Shown here piece after piece: positions 34,247 through 44,600 of a stretch of 64,000 nt of DNA. Every line of letters begins with the position of its first letter. Positions within the stretch are counted from its first letter, which is position 1. Both the position numbers and the translations under genes were made by a program. The stretch covers positions 868,001-932,000 of the forward strand of contig NZ_JAUFQP010000007.1 of the NCBI RefSeq assembly GCF_030409805.1, in the 5' to 3' direction. A model generated the notes under the pieces. The model was not told the origin of the DNA, searched no databases, and saw only the letters and a list, made by a program, of their open reading frames with translations. The stretch is from Algibacter miyuki. GTDB lineage: Bacteria; Bacteroidota; Bacteroidia; Flavobacteriales; Flavobacteriaceae.

Positions 34247-37200
34247 ATGTCTTTTAAAAAGCTATTCATTTTTGTTACGCTTATTGCGTTAGTTGTTTCT
34301 TGTAAAAAAGAAGTTGTGGAAACTGATAATATTTTCAAATTCCGCGATTATATCAGTTACACCACTTCGGGGCGTGTTTCGGTAGCAAAACCCATTCAAA
34401 TTAATTTAACCAATCCGGTTGAAGGTTGGGAAATGGGGCAAGAAATAACCGATAATATCGTGAGTATAAAACCTCATGCACAAGGTAAATTAACCGTTGG
34501 GAATAACCATACGCTGTTGTTTACGCCCGACGAACCTTTGGCCGCTGATACTGAATATGCTGTAACCGTTAAATTGGGCGAAATTTATAAAAATATACCA
34601 GCAGATTATACAAATTACACCTTTCAGTTTAAAACCATTACGCCAAATTTCAATATAGAAACGCAGTATTTACAATCGTATAGCAAAAATTGGCAATACC
34701 TGGAAGGCGTTATAAAATCGGCAGATATTATTTCAATTACAGATGCTAAAAACTTAGTTGAAGCATCGCAAAGCGGAAAAAAACTAAACCTAGTTTTTAA
34801 TGAAGCCAGCAAAACGGCAAAATATTTCGAATTTAAAATTGATAGTATTCATCGAAATATTGAAGATGATAAAATTTTAATAACATGGAATGGGAAACCA
34901 ATAAACGCATCTAGCGAGGGAGAGAATTCCGTAAACATTCCGGGTATTAATAATTTCAGTATTGTTGATGTTGATGTGGTGCAATCGCCAGAACAATATT
35001 TGGCAATCAATTTTTCCGATCCTTTAAAAAAACAACAAAATTTTGATGGATTAGTCACTATTCAGAATGGGAAAAACCCAAAATATATAGTCGATGGACA
35101 TGTTTTAAAAGTATATCCAGAGAGTAAATTGGTGGGGAATATTCAGGTTGATATTTTTCAAGGTATTAAAAACACAGACGATTTTAAACTTAAAAAACCG
35201 TTTTCAGAAACCATAGCTTTTGAAGATATTAAACCACAAGCTCGACTTATTGGAAATGGTACTATTTTGCCTAATTCAGAAGCTTTGAAATTTAATTTTG
35301 AAGCCGTAAACTTGAGCGCTGTTGATGTACGCGTGATCAAAATTTTTGAGGACAATGTACTTCAATTTCTTCAAGACAATAACTTGAATTCGGACAATCA
35401 ATACGAAATAAAAAAAGTAGGGCGTCGCATTGCAAAACAGACTATTCAGCTTCAATCTTCCGAAGAAAATACAGGGAAATGGAAAGCGTATAGTATCGAT
35501 TTATCTCAGTTTTTTAAAGCCGATCCGGGAGCTATTTATCGTGTAGAGGTGAGTTATACTAAAAGTTATTCTTTATACGATTGTGAAGCTAATGCGGGAA
35601 CATCAAACACTCAAGACGATGGTTATGATGATTACTATGACGATGAATATTATGAAGGTGATTTAGCTGAAATAGATTCGGAAGATGAAGATTTACGTGA
35701 GGAAGCCTATTGGGATAATTTAACTTACCGTTATAAAGATTACAGTTATAATTGGCGTGAAGAAGAGAATCCTTGCCATGATGCCTATTATGGCGAACGC
35801 AGAATAGTATCGCAAAATATATTGGCTTCTAATTTGGGGGTTATTGTAAAGCAGGGCGCGAATAATTCGTATTATTTCGCAGTTTCAAACATTTTAAACA
35901 CCAACCCAGAGCCGAATACTAGAGTGGCACTTTATAATTTTCAGCAACAAGAATTGAGCAGTGGTATCACAGATAGTGAAGGTTTAACTTTGATTGATTC
36001 TGATAAAAAAGCAGCTTTTGCTATTGTTTCTAAAGGAAAAAACACCACTTATGTGAGGCTGCACGATGGTAATTCCTTGTCATTAAGTAAATTCGATGTT
36101 TCAGGAAATCGTTTGCAACGCGGACTTAAAGGCTATATTTATGGCGAACGTGGTGTTTGGCGTCCGGGTGATACGTTGCATTTAACTTTTATGTTGAATG
36201 ATAAGGCTAATAAATTACCAAGCGGGCACCCTGTGAAAATGGAAATTACCGATCCGAACGGAAAATTAGTGTATAAAAAAGTAACTACAGATGAATTAAA
36301 CAATGTGTTTAAATTTACTGTACCAACGTCTCAAGAAGATAAAACTGGCGATTATAACGCGAAAGTTTCGGTTGGTGGCGCTACGTTTTATAAAAGTTTA
36401 TCTATTGAAACTGTAAAACCAAATCGTTTAAAAATTAAGGTAGATTTTGAAAATGAAATCCTGACAAACAATACGCCTTTAAAGGGTATGTTGGATGTGA
36501 AATGGCTGCATGGTGCACCCGGGAAAAACTTAAAGGCTGAAATTAAAGCGAAATTTAGCACAGCGCATACGGCTTTTGAAAATTTTAAGCAATATACTTT
36601 TAACGATCCTACGCGTGTTTTTCAAACCGAAGAAGCTATTGTTTTTGATGGAAAAGTTAATGAAGAAGGTTTAGCTGAAATTAACAACAAATTGGCTGTT
36701 GGTAAAAATGCGCCTGGTATGTTGAATGTACAATTTTTAGTGCGTGCTTTTGAAAACGGAGGCGATTTTTCGATGGATGCGTTTACTAAACAATACGCGC
36801 CTTACGAATCTTTTGTGGGGTTGCGTTCACCGGAAGGTAATGCTTACGGTTCGTTTTTTACAGATGAAAATCAAACTTTTGATGTGGTTGTGGTCGATGC
36901 CAATGGCAAGCCTTTAAAACGCAATAATTTAGAGGTTAAAGTCTATAAAGTAGAATGGCGTTGGTGGTGGAATTCGTCTTATGATGATTTATCGAGCTAC
37001 GTGTCTACTAGTTATCACCGTCCGTATTTTGATTCAAAAGTAAATACCGATGCCAATGGAAAAGGGACTTTTAAATTGATTATTCCTGATGATGCTCGCG
37101 GACGATACTTGATTAGAATTACCGACCCAGTTAGTGGTCATGCCACAGGAAGAACGGCTTATTTCTATAAAAATTGGTGGCAAAAATCGCCTTCGAGTGA

Positions 37201-39817
37201 TAAAGAAGCAGCAAAAATGTTGGTGTTTTCTGCCGATAAAGAAAAATATAATGTTGGCGAAATAGCCAAAATCACCTTTGCTTCAGGTAGCGAAGGACGT
37301 GCGTTGGTAAGTATTGAAAATGGGACTGAAGTTTTAGATTATCGCTGGGTGAAAACCGAAAAGGGAGAAACCGTTGTTGATGTGCCTGTAACTCCAGAAA
37401 TGGCGCCTAATGTGTTTGTGAATATTTCACTTTTACAACCGCATGCTATTTCTGAAAACGATTTACCTATTCGTTTGTATGGCGTTATTCCAATGCTTGT
37501 GGAAGATCCATTGACAAAGCTAGAGCCTCAATTGAGTATGCCTGATGCGCTGCGTCCAGAACAAAATTTCGAAATTAAAGTTTCAGAAAAAAATAAAAAA
37601 GCGATGACTTACACGATTGCTGTGGTGGAAGAAGGTTTACTTGATTTAACACGTTTTAAAACGCCAAATGCATGGAATGAGTTTTACAAACGTGAAGCTT
37701 TGGGTGTAAAAACTTGGGATATTTATGATGATGTTATTGGAGCTTATTCAGGGAGTATCGATCAGGTTTTTGCAATTGGTGGCGATGGCAGTGCAGCTGG
37801 TGGAAAAAATAAAAAAGCCAACCGTTTTAAACCTGTAGTCACTTATTTGGGGCCTTTCAGTTTAGCTGCTGGACAACAAAAAACGCATAATGTTAAACTA
37901 CCGAATTATATTGGAGCTGTGCGTGCCATGGTGGTTGCTGGAAACAATGCCGATGAAGCTTATGGTAGCACGGATAAATCGGTTCAAGTTAAAAAGCCTT
38001 TAATGGTTTTGGCTACGCTTCCGCGGAAATTGAGTCCTGGAGAAAAAGTAACGCTTCCGGTAACGGTTTTTGCTATGGAATCTAAAGTAAAACAGGTTGA
38101 TATTAGTTTGAAATTAAGCAACGGAATTTCGGTTGTTGGTGCTCAAAAAAAGACTTTAAGTTTTGCGAGGCCTGACGAACAAATGACGTATTTTGAATTA
38201 GACGTCAGTAAAGCAAAAGGCATCAATACTGTTGAAGTTATAGCTACAGGAAATGGTGAAAAATCGACTTATAAAGTAGAACTTGATGTTGTGAATCCAA
38301 ATCCAATCACCTCAAAAACTATTGATAAAACGTTAGAAGCTAATGCAAATGAAACCATTGCGTTTTCAACCTTTGGAGTAACAGGGACAAATTTGGCAAC
38401 GGTAGAGTTTTCAACTTTACCTCCGATGGATTTTTCACGTCGTTTACAATATTTAATTCAGTATCCTCATGGTTGTGTAGAGCAGACTACATCTGGCGTG
38501 TTTCCGCAGTTGTTTTTATCTGATATTTTCGATTTAACATTTGAAAAGAAAAAGGAGATTCAAACAAATATTGAAAATGGTATTAAACGTTTAGGGCATT
38601 TTCAAAGACCAAGTGGTGGCTTAAGTTATTGGATTGGTGAACATAGTGCTGATGATTGGGGTACCACATACGCTGGACATTTTATGATGGAAGCCGAAAA
38701 GAAAGGCTTTGTATTACCGCTTAGTTTTAAAAGTAATTGGATAAAATATCAAACACAATCGGCTCGAGATTGGCGACCAAGTTATCGCAGTTATAATTCC
38801 GATTTGGCACAGGCTTATCGTTTATACACGTTGGCATTGGCGGGAAGTCCCGATTTGTCAAGTATGAATCGTTTACGTGAATTTAGCGAGATTTCTAACG
38901 AGGCTAAATGGCGTTTAGCAGCGGCGTATGCTTTAGCGGGGCAGAAAGAAGCGAGTATGGCTATTTCACAATCGGCTAACATTAATTTTAAATCGTCGAA
39001 TTCAAATGCGTACACTTATGGTTCGCCAGATAGAAACCGTGCCATGGCCTTAGAAACTATGGTGTTGACTAAAAATTCTAAAATGCGAGAGCTTGCCGAA
39101 ACTATTGCTAAAGATTTATCGAGTACGCGTTGGATGAGTACGCAAACCAGTGCGTATAGTTTGCTTGCTATGGCAAAAATGGTAAATGCTAACGGCGGAA
39201 AATCACTAGATTTAAGTTATACTATTAATGGAAAACAAGAAACGATTTCTTCGGAAAGCGCCATTGCACAGCGTGAATTAAAAGTTAATGATGGTGAAAA
39301 CACCTTAACGTTTATCAACCAAAAGGATAATTTGGTTTATGTACGCGTTTTAAATTCGGGAAAATTGCCGTTGGGTAATGAGTTTGCTGAACAACGTGGC
39401 TTGAGTGTTTCGGTGGTTTATAAAGATTTATCAGGAAATAAAATATCAATATCTAAATTACAACAAGGTCAAGATTTTGTGGCGACTGTAACAGTAAGTA
39501 ATTTAAAAGATAGCGAAGTTAATAATGTGGCTTTAACGCAAATTTTTCCATCGGGATGGGAAATTGTAAACACACGTTTTACTGCTTTTGGTAGTAGTAC
39601 AACGGGTCAGGCACGATTTACAGATATTCGTGACGACCGTGTAAATTTCTATTTCGATTTACCGGAAAAAGGAAAACATAGCACCAAAACATTTAATGTG
39701 ATGCTTAATGCATCGTATTTAGGATCGTATTATTTATATGGCATTCAGGCAGAAGCCATGTACGATAACGACTTTTTAGTGCGAACTAAAGGCCAATGGG
39801 TGACGGTAGAAAAGTAA
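34247..39817 (+). CDS. Alpha-2-macroglobulin family lipoprotein
   Basis: An 1856-aa lipoprotein (signal ending VVSC, then KKEVVETDN) of the bacterial alpha-2-macroglobulin family (yfhM/ECAM type): a long series of macroglobulin beta-domains, the MG-type segment YIYGERGVWRPGDTLHL and a thioester domain. The thioester motif CxEQ is intact at C1410 (GCVEQTT), so protease trapping is possible. An acidic, Tyr-rich stretch (residues ~450-495, DDGYDDYYDDEYYEGD) is unusual. Bacterial homologues pair with PBP1C, thought to guard the periplasm when the wall is breached; pbpC is here but 2.4 kb away, beyond two other genes. Confidence 0.95.
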   Translation: MSFKKLFIFVTLIALVVSCKKEVVETDNIFKFRDYISYTTSGRVSVAKPIQINLTNPVEGWEMGQEITDNIVSIKPHAQGKLTVGNNHTLLFTPDEPLAADTEYAVTVKLGEIYKNIPADYTNYTFQFKTITPNFNIETQYLQSYSKNWQYLEGVIKSADIISITDAKNLVEASQSGKKLNLVFNEASKTAKYFEFKIDSIHRNIEDDKILITWNGKPINASSEGENSVNIPGINNFSIVDVDVVQSPEQYLAINFSDPLKKQQNFDGLVTIQNGKNPKYIVDGHVLKVYPESKLVGNIQVDIFQGIKNTDDFKLKKPFSETIAFEDIKPQARLIGNGTILPNSEALKFNFEAVNLSAVDVRVIKIFEDNVLQFLQDNNLNSDNQYEIKKVGRRIAKQTIQLQSSEENTGKWKAYSIDLSQFFKADPGAIYRVEVSYTKSYSLYDCEANAGTSNTQDDGYDDYYDDEYYEGDLAEIDSEDEDLREEAYWDNLTYRYKDYSYNWREEENPCHDAYYGERRIVSQNILASNLGVIVKQGANNSYYFAVSNILNTNPEPNTRVALYNFQQQELSSGITDSEGLTLIDSDKKAAFAIVSKGKNTTYVRLHDGNSLSLSKFDVSGNRLQRGLKGYIYGERGVWRPGDTLHLTFMLNDKANKLPSGHPVKMEITDPNGKLVYKKVTTDELNNVFKFTVPTSQEDKTGDYNAKVSVGGATFYKSLSIETVKPNRLKIKVDFENEILTNNTPLKGMLDVKWLHGAPGKNLKAEIKAKFSTAHTAFENFKQYTFNDPTRVFQTEEAIVFDGKVNEEGLAEINNKLAVGKNAPGMLNVQFLVRAFENGGDFSMDAFTKQYAPYESFVGLRSPEGNAYGSFFTDENQTFDVVVVDANGKPLKRNNLEVKVYKVEWRWWWNSSYDDLSSYVSTSYHRPYFDSKVNTDANGKGTFKLIIPDDARGRYLIRITDPVSGHATGRTAYFYKNWWQKSPSSDKEAAKMLVFSADKEKYNVGEIAKITFASGSEGRALVSIENGTEVLDYRWVKTEKGETVVDVPVTPEMAPNVFVNISLLQPHAISENDLPIRLYGVIPMLVEDPLTKLEPQLSMPDALRPEQNFEIKVSEKNKKAMTYTIAVVEEGLLDLTRFKTPNAWNEFYKREALGVKTWDIYDDVIGAYSGSIDQVFAIGGDGSAAGGKNKKANRFKPVVTYLGPFSLAAGQQKTHNVKLPNYIGAVRAMVVAGNNADEAYGSTDKSVQVKKPLMVLATLPRKLSPGEKVTLPVTVFAMESKVKQVDISLKLSNGISVVGAQKKTLSFARPDEQMTYFELDVSKAKGINTVEVIATGNGEKSTYKVELDVVNPNPITSKTIDKTLEANANETIAFSTFGVTGTNLATVEFSTLPPMDFSRRLQYLIQYPHGCVEQTTSGVFPQLFLSDIFDLTFEKKKEIQTNIENGIKRLGHFQRPSGGLSYWIGEHSADDWGTTYAGHFMMEAEKKGFVLPLSFKSNWIKYQTQSARDWRPSYRSYNSDLAQAYRLYTLALAGSPDLSSMNRLREFSEISNEAKWRLAAAYALAGQKEASMAISQSANINFKSSNSNAYTYGSPDRNRAMALETMVLTKNSKMRELAETIAKDLSSTRWMSTQTSAYSLLAMAKMVNANGGKSLDLSYTINGKQETISSESAIAQRELKVNDGENTLTFINQKDNLVYVRVLNSGKLPLGNEFAEQRGLSVSVVYKDLSGNKISISKLQQGQDFVATVTVSNLKDSEVNNVALTQIFPSGWEIVNTRFTAFGSSTTGQARFTDIRDDRVNFYFDLPEKGKHSTKTFNVMLNASYLGSYYLYGIQAEAMYDNDFLVRTKGQWVTVEK

Positions 39818-39840
39818 CTTTTCAGCCTATAAAAAGCTAG

Positions 39841-39884
39841 AAAAAAATACCTGTTTAGGTTTAAAATTAAATAGGTCTTTTTTT
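39841..39884. terminator. Bidirectional terminator between alpha-2-macroglobulin and T9SS genes
   Basis: ACCTGTTTA (39849-39857) pairs with TAAATAGGT (39868-39876) with one G-T pair, flanked by an A-run upstream and a T-run downstream. It serves the convergent ends of both genes. Confidence 0.7.
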
Positions 39885-39905
39885 GTATAATGATGACTAT
39901 CTTTT

Positions 39906-41768
39906 TTAATGCTTTAATGTAAAATGGCCGTTAGTTTTTTGGCCGTTAATGATGATGCTATACCAATAATCACCAGATTCTAGAGGGTTTCCAGAAAGGG
40001 TGCCGTCCCATGAAAAAGGTTCGTTTTTAGAGTACTTTATAAGTTTACCATATCGATTAAAGATAGAAACTTCGCTGTTTTCATAGAGTTCAATTCCTTT
40101 TAAATCAAAAGTGTCATTAAAACCGTCGTTATTAGGTGTGAAATATTTAGGGATATAAAAATGAATAAAGGTTTTTGTTACTAGTGTGTTACAGCTTTGT
40201 TCTTTTGCGTAAATGGTGTAAAGTCCGCCTTCGATGTTAGTAAAAGTTTGGTTGGGGTTATAGATGTTTCCGTTAATAGAAAATATAAAATTTCCGGTGT
40301 TGGCTGTGGTAATTACGATGTTATTTCCATCCGAAATTACCTGTTCAAATATGGGTAAATCTTTCCGCGAAAGCGTTATGGTTTTAGTTACGGAGCAGGT
40401 TTGGTTAGAGACTTCTACGGTGTATGTTCCTGCTTGATTTACGGTAATAAATTCGGTGGTTTCACCTGTGCTCCAAAGGTAGGTTGCGGTTGTGATATTA
40501 GTATCGGCATGAAGATCTATGGTTTCGTTTTCGCAAAACTCTAAAGTTTCGTCTTCAATTTGAGGGATGTTGTAAAAAACAATCTCGATGGGCGTTCTAG
40601 AGTTCGAGATGCAACCGCCAATTATTGTTTCTGATTCAGCATAATAGGTGCCTGAAACGGTTGGTGTGTAGCTGTTGCTATTGGTTTTTAGTAAGTTGCC
40701 GTTAGTTGGCGCATCGAACCAGTTTATAGTGGAGCTAGAGGGCGCATTTGCGGTTATTGGTGCGTTGCTGTTTTCGCAAACAAAAACATCGCCGTTACTC
40801 GTTGGCGCATTAGGCTGGGGGATAACTTGAATTTCGAATATTTCCGAGGTGGTATTACAGGAGTTATTGGATAAATTAATAGCATCTTCGGCTACTTTCG
40901 CACGGTAAAAGGTGTTGGTGTTTACTGGTGGAGTGTTGTATGTTTTATTGTTTTCTCCAAGAATATCGGTCCAATTTACGCCATCGTTACTTTGTTGCCA
41001 TTGGTAAAAGTGTGTTGCGAAAATGGTGAAATCGGGTATAACCGTTAGTGTGGTAGAAAAAGGAAGCTGATTTTCGCAAACCGCAATTTGAGTTTCGTTT
41101 GTAGGGGTTTCAATAAAAATGCTATCACCACAGGTTTTAAAAACAATATCGTCTATAGCTAAGTCGTTTCCGCAGCCGCCAACACCGTTATTCAGCATTT
41201 TTAAAATTACTGAAGTTTGCCCCGGTTCCGTTTGAAAAACAAGTGCATATTGTTCCCAATTAGGGGTTAATGTACTATTAATATTGCCGGTGTCACCACT
41301 TGCTAAAAGTTGCGTATTGGTATTGTCCCATATTTCAAACTTTACATTTATGGGAATCCCAGAACCACAAGACGAATGGTTGGAAGGTAATAAATTTATC
41401 ATCCATGAAGAAAACTCGTAAGTGGTGTTTTCACATAAACCACTAATGGCTGTTTGGTAAAATTCACCCGGAGTAAAATCGGCATTAACTATAAGGCTTC
41501 GGCCATTGACGTCCCCAACAGTATGATCTTGAATGTCGTGCCAGCCGAATCCATTGGTTCGGTTAGATACCGTGTAAAATCCGTCGTTTGGTTGTCCGTT
41601 GGCATAGGTATATGTTGTTGTTCCGAAGGGAAGTGGTGTGTTTGTTGTTCCGGTGCCAAAAGTTTCCGTAAATATAGGGGTGCCCGAATGTCCGGTACAA
41701 AAGCCGAGTTGCGCATGTGTTTTTATGGCAAATATCAAGCTAAATAGGATGAGGGATTTTTTGATAAT
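39906..41768 (-). CDS. T9SS type-B (gliding-motility-associated C-terminal) surface protein; probable ATT start
   Basis: A 620-aa protein if started at ATT 41768, which gives a complete signal peptide (MIKKSLILFSLIFAIKTHAQ). The only conventional codon after the in-frame stop (41783-41781) is TTG 41738, which leaves just MIFAIKTHAQ. The mature protein begins LGFCTGHSGTPIFTETFG, has a lectin-like N-terminal domain (residues ~25-205, ending NDLAIDDIVF), Ig/PKD-like segments and the C-terminal type-B sorting domain (FTPNNDGFNDTF...IFNRYGKLIKY...GDYWYSIIINGQKTNGHFTLK). It is a paralogue of the 44601-46895 gene. Confidence 0.88.
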   Translation of the reverse strand: MIKKSLILFSLIFAIKTHAQLGFCTGHSGTPIFTETFGTGTTNTPLPFGTTTYTYANGQPNDGFYTVSNRTNGFGWHDIQDHTVGDVNGRSLIVNADFTPGEFYQTAISGLCENTTYEFSSWMINLLPSNHSSCGSGIPINVKFEIWDNTNTQLLASGDTGNINSTLTPNWEQYALVFQTEPGQTSVILKMLNNGVGGCGNDLAIDDIVFKTCGDSIFIETPTNETQIAVCENQLPFSTTLTVIPDFTIFATHFYQWQQSNDGVNWTDILGENNKTYNTPPVNTNTFYRAKVAEDAINLSNNSCNTTSEIFEIQVIPQPNAPTSNGDVFVCENSNAPITANAPSSSTINWFDAPTNGNLLKTNSNSYTPTVSGTYYAESETIIGGCISNSRTPIEIVFYNIPQIEDETLEFCENETIDLHADTNITTATYLWSTGETTEFITVNQAGTYTVEVSNQTCSVTKTITLSRKDLPIFEQVISDGNNIVITTANTGNFIFSINGNIYNPNQTFTNIEGGLYTIYAKEQSCNTLVTKTFIHFYIPKYFTPNNDGFNDTFDLKGIELYENSEVSIFNRYGKLIKYSKNEPFSWDGTLSGNPLESGDYWYSIIINGQKTNGHFTLKH

Positions 41769-41862
41769 GCTTGGTTTTTTTTAGTTGGAATACTATGCAA
41801 AATACGTCGAATAACTATATTAGTGAAATATTAAAGTAAATTTCAAAAGAAAGAATCTAAAA

Positions 41863-42165
41863 ATGAGAGAATTACCTTATTATGCTGTCATTTTTACATC
41901 GACACAAAAGGATGATATTGCAGGCTACGATGCCATGGCTTTAAAAATGGAAGCTTTAGTGAAAACACAAAGCGGATTTTTAGGTATGGAAAGTGCTCGG
42001 GACGAGGTAGGTATTACCGTGAGTTATTGGGAAAACTTAGATGCCATAAAAAAATGGAAACAGGAAAGTGCCCATTTGGAAGCGCAACATAAGGGCCGAG
42101 AGCATTGGTACAGTTGGTATAATGTGAAAGTGTGTAAAGTAGAGCGGGAGTACGATTTTAGTTAA
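41863..42165 (+). CDS. Antibiotic biosynthesis monooxygenase (ABM) family protein
   Basis: A 100-aa ferredoxin-like single-domain protein of the ABM/YgiN-like superfamily: YYAVIFTSTQ at the start, GYDAMALKMEALVKTQSGFLGMESARDE and the ITVSYWENLDAIKKWKQ strand-helix, ending EHWYSWYNVKVCKVEREYDF. Such proteins are dimeric monooxygenases or related enzymes acting on quinone- or haem-like molecules; the substrate is unknown. It is not visibly connected with the neighbouring PBP1C gene beyond the shared strand and 78-bp gap. Confidence 0.9.
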   Translation: MRELPYYAVIFTSTQKDDIAGYDAMALKMEALVKTQSGFLGMESARDEVGITVSYWENLDAIKKWKQESAHLEAQHKGREHWYSWYNVKVCKVEREYDFS

Positions 42166-42243
42166 TATTCCGATGTTAGATATTACTTCATTAATTTAAG
42201 TGAAACGCCATCTAAACCCACCTATTTAGAGTATATAATTTAA

Positions 42244-44595
42244 GTGAAAGTCATTCTCAAACATATAAAAAAACATAAGGTGAAATCGGCAATTCTGGCA
42301 TTCTTGCTAGTGGCCTATTGTTTTTGTTTGCCAAATCCCCTTTTTAAAGATGCTACGGCTACGGTAATTACCGATGCGCAAGGGCATTTATTAGGCGGGC
42401 AAATAGCAAACGATGGACAATGGCGCTTTCCGTATAGCGATAGTATTCCTAATAAGTTTGAAACTTGTATTATTCAGTTTGAAGACGCTTATTTCTATAA
42501 ACACCCAGGGTTTAATCCTATTTCTATTTTTAAAGCTTTAAAAGAAAATTTGCAAGCCAATGGTATTAAACGCGGCGGAAGCACTATTACACAACAAGTT
42601 ATTCGCTTAGCACGTAAGGGGCAAAAAAGAACTTATTTCGAGAAAATTATAGAGATTATTATGGCTACACGTCTGGAGTTTTCGGCTTCCAAGCGTAAAA
42701 TTTTAACCTATTATGCCAGTAATGCCCCTTTCGGGGGAAATGTTGTAGGGCTCGATGCCGCATCTTGGCGTTATTTTAACCGGAATGCTAGTCAGCTTTC
42801 ATGGGCAGAAAGTGCTACGTTGGCTGTGTTACCTAATGCCCCTAGTTTAATTTATCCAGGGAAAAACCAAAAACGTTTACTGGAAAAACGCAATAGGTTA
42901 TTGAGCAAGTTGCTAGAAAATAGTAAAATTGATAGTTTAACTTATCGATTAGCGGTTGCTGAAGGTTTGCCACAAAAACCATATCCGTTACCACAAAGCG
43001 CTCCGCATTTGTTGCAGAAAGTAGCAAAAACGAATCAAGGTAAGCGTATGCAAACCACGATAGATGCGAAACTTCAAAAACGCGTAAATTATATTGTAAA
43101 TACACATTACAACCAGTTAAAACAAAATGAAATTTACAACGCTGCTGTTTTGGTTTTAGATGTAAAAACGCGCCAAGTTTTAGCGTATGTAGGTAATACG
43201 CCAACCGATAAAGCGCATCAAAAAGATGTAGATATTATTGATAAACCACGAAGTACTGGTAGTATTTTAAAGCCTTTTCTATATGCAGCCATGTTAGATG
43301 CCGGCGATTTATTACCTAATACTTTAGTGGCCGATGTACCAACAAAATATGGGAGTTACACACCTGAAAACTATAATAAAACCTTTGATGGCGTTGTACC
43401 TGCAAGTTTGGCCTTGTCTCGCTCTTTAAATGTACCATCGGTGCGCATGCTGCAGGCTTTTGGTTTAGATCGGTTTCATCATTATTTAAAAATGTTGAGG
43501 TTGAAAGATTTAAAGTATAATGCCAACCACTATGGTTTATCTTTAATTTTAGGTGGTGCCGAAAGCAACTTGTGGGATTTATGTAAAAGTTATGCAGCCT
43601 TATCTTCAACCTTAAATCATTATTCTGATAATTCGAGTACTTATTTTTCTAATGAATTTTGCGAGCCTACTTTTTTTGCTTCAGAAAAGGTAAACTTCGG
43701 AAAAATAACACCGGATAAAACAATTTTTAATGCAGCTTCGGTGTATTTAACCTACCAAAGTTTAAAGGAAGTCAATCGTCCTGAAAGTGATGAAAGTTGG
43801 GAGTTTTTTGACGATTCCAAACAAATTGCATGGAAAACCGGAACGAGTTTTGGGTTTCGAGATGCTTGGGCTATTGGAAGTACCAAAGGTTATGTTGTAG
43901 GCGTTTGGGTAGGAAATGCTGATGGCGAAGGACGTCCGGGTTTGGTTGGTGTGCAAACGGCAGCACCTATTTTGTTTGATGTTTTTGATGTCTTACCAAA
44001 TAGCGATTGGTTTGCTCAACCTTTCGATGCCATGCAAGAAGTGTCTATTTGCAAGCAAAGTGGGCATCGAGCATCACCAAATTGCGACGATGTAACGGAA
44101 GCCTTTATTCAAGTTTCAGGTTTAAAAACAAAGCCGTGTCCGTATCATGTTTTAATTCATTTAGATAAAAACGAAAACTTACAAGTAAACACGTCTTGTG
44201 AAGATGTCGGCAATATCCGGCATCAATCATGGTTTGTCCTACCGCCGTTAATGGCACATTATTATAAAAGTAAAAATCCTTTTTATAAAGCATTACCAAA
44301 ATTTAGAGCTGATTGTTTGGGGGAGAATAGCGTGTCTATGGATTTTGTTTATCCGGAAGAAGACAATAGTGTGTTTTTACCAAAGGATTTTGATGGTGAA
44401 ACCAATGCGTTAATTCTTAAAATAGCACATTCCAAACCAGAAAGCACTTTGTTTTGGTATGTGGACGAGTTGTTTGTTGGGAGCACAAAAATGATTCACG
44501 AAATGGCGATAATCCCAATAGCAGGCAAGCATATTATTACTGTGGTAGATGAATTTGGGAATACTGCTACCCGGAAAATTGAGGTGGATTTATAG
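42244..44595 (+). CDS. pbpC: Penicillin-binding protein 1C (bifunctional transglycosylase/transpeptidase-like)
   Basis: A 783-aa class A PBP starting with GTG. One N-terminal transmembrane helix precedes a GT51 glycosyltransferase domain with catalytic E80 in QFEDAYFYKHPG and RGGSTITQQVIRLAR. The transpeptidase domain has S340 in STGSILKPF and the KTG motif in WKTGTSFGFRDAW. The last ~100 residues form the PBP1C-specific C-terminal domain. PBP1C is typically encoded beside alpha-2-macroglobulin, as in E. coli yfhM-pbpC; here two genes intervene. It makes or repairs peptidoglycan. Stops of this gene and the minus-strand neighbour are 5 bp apart. Confidence 0.95.
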   Translation: MKVILKHIKKHKVKSAILAFLLVAYCFCLPNPLFKDATATVITDAQGHLLGGQIANDGQWRFPYSDSIPNKFETCIIQFEDAYFYKHPGFNPISIFKALKENLQANGIKRGGSTITQQVIRLARKGQKRTYFEKIIEIIMATRLEFSASKRKILTYYASNAPFGGNVVGLDAASWRYFNRNASQLSWAESATLAVLPNAPSLIYPGKNQKRLLEKRNRLLSKLLENSKIDSLTYRLAVAEGLPQKPYPLPQSAPHLLQKVAKTNQGKRMQTTIDAKLQKRVNYIVNTHYNQLKQNEIYNAAVLVLDVKTRQVLAYVGNTPTDKAHQKDVDIIDKPRSTGSILKPFLYAAMLDAGDLLPNTLVADVPTKYGSYTPENYNKTFDGVVPASLALSRSLNVPSVRMLQAFGLDRFHHYLKMLRLKDLKYNANHYGLSLILGGAESNLWDLCKSYAALSSTLNHYSDNSSTYFSNEFCEPTFFASEKVNFGKITPDKTIFNAASVYLTYQSLKEVNRPESDESWEFFDDSKQIAWKTGTSFGFRDAWAIGSTKGYVVGVWVGNADGEGRPGLVGVQTAAPILFDVFDVLPNSDWFAQPFDAMQEVSICKQSGHRASPNCDDVTEAFIQVSGLKTKPCPYHVLIHLDKNENLQVNTSCEDVGNIRHQSWFVLPPLMAHYYKSKNPFYKALPKFRADCLGENSVSMDFVYPEEDNSVFLPKDFDGETNALILKIAHSKPESTLFWYVDELFVGSTKMIHEMAIIPIAGKHIITVVDEFGNTATRKIEVDL

Positions 44596-44600
44596 TTTTT

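Noticed and set aside
41454..41747. 97-aa plus-strand frame
   Set aside because: It lies wholly antisense to the signal peptide and N-terminal domain of the T9SS protein, which have a matching paralogue.
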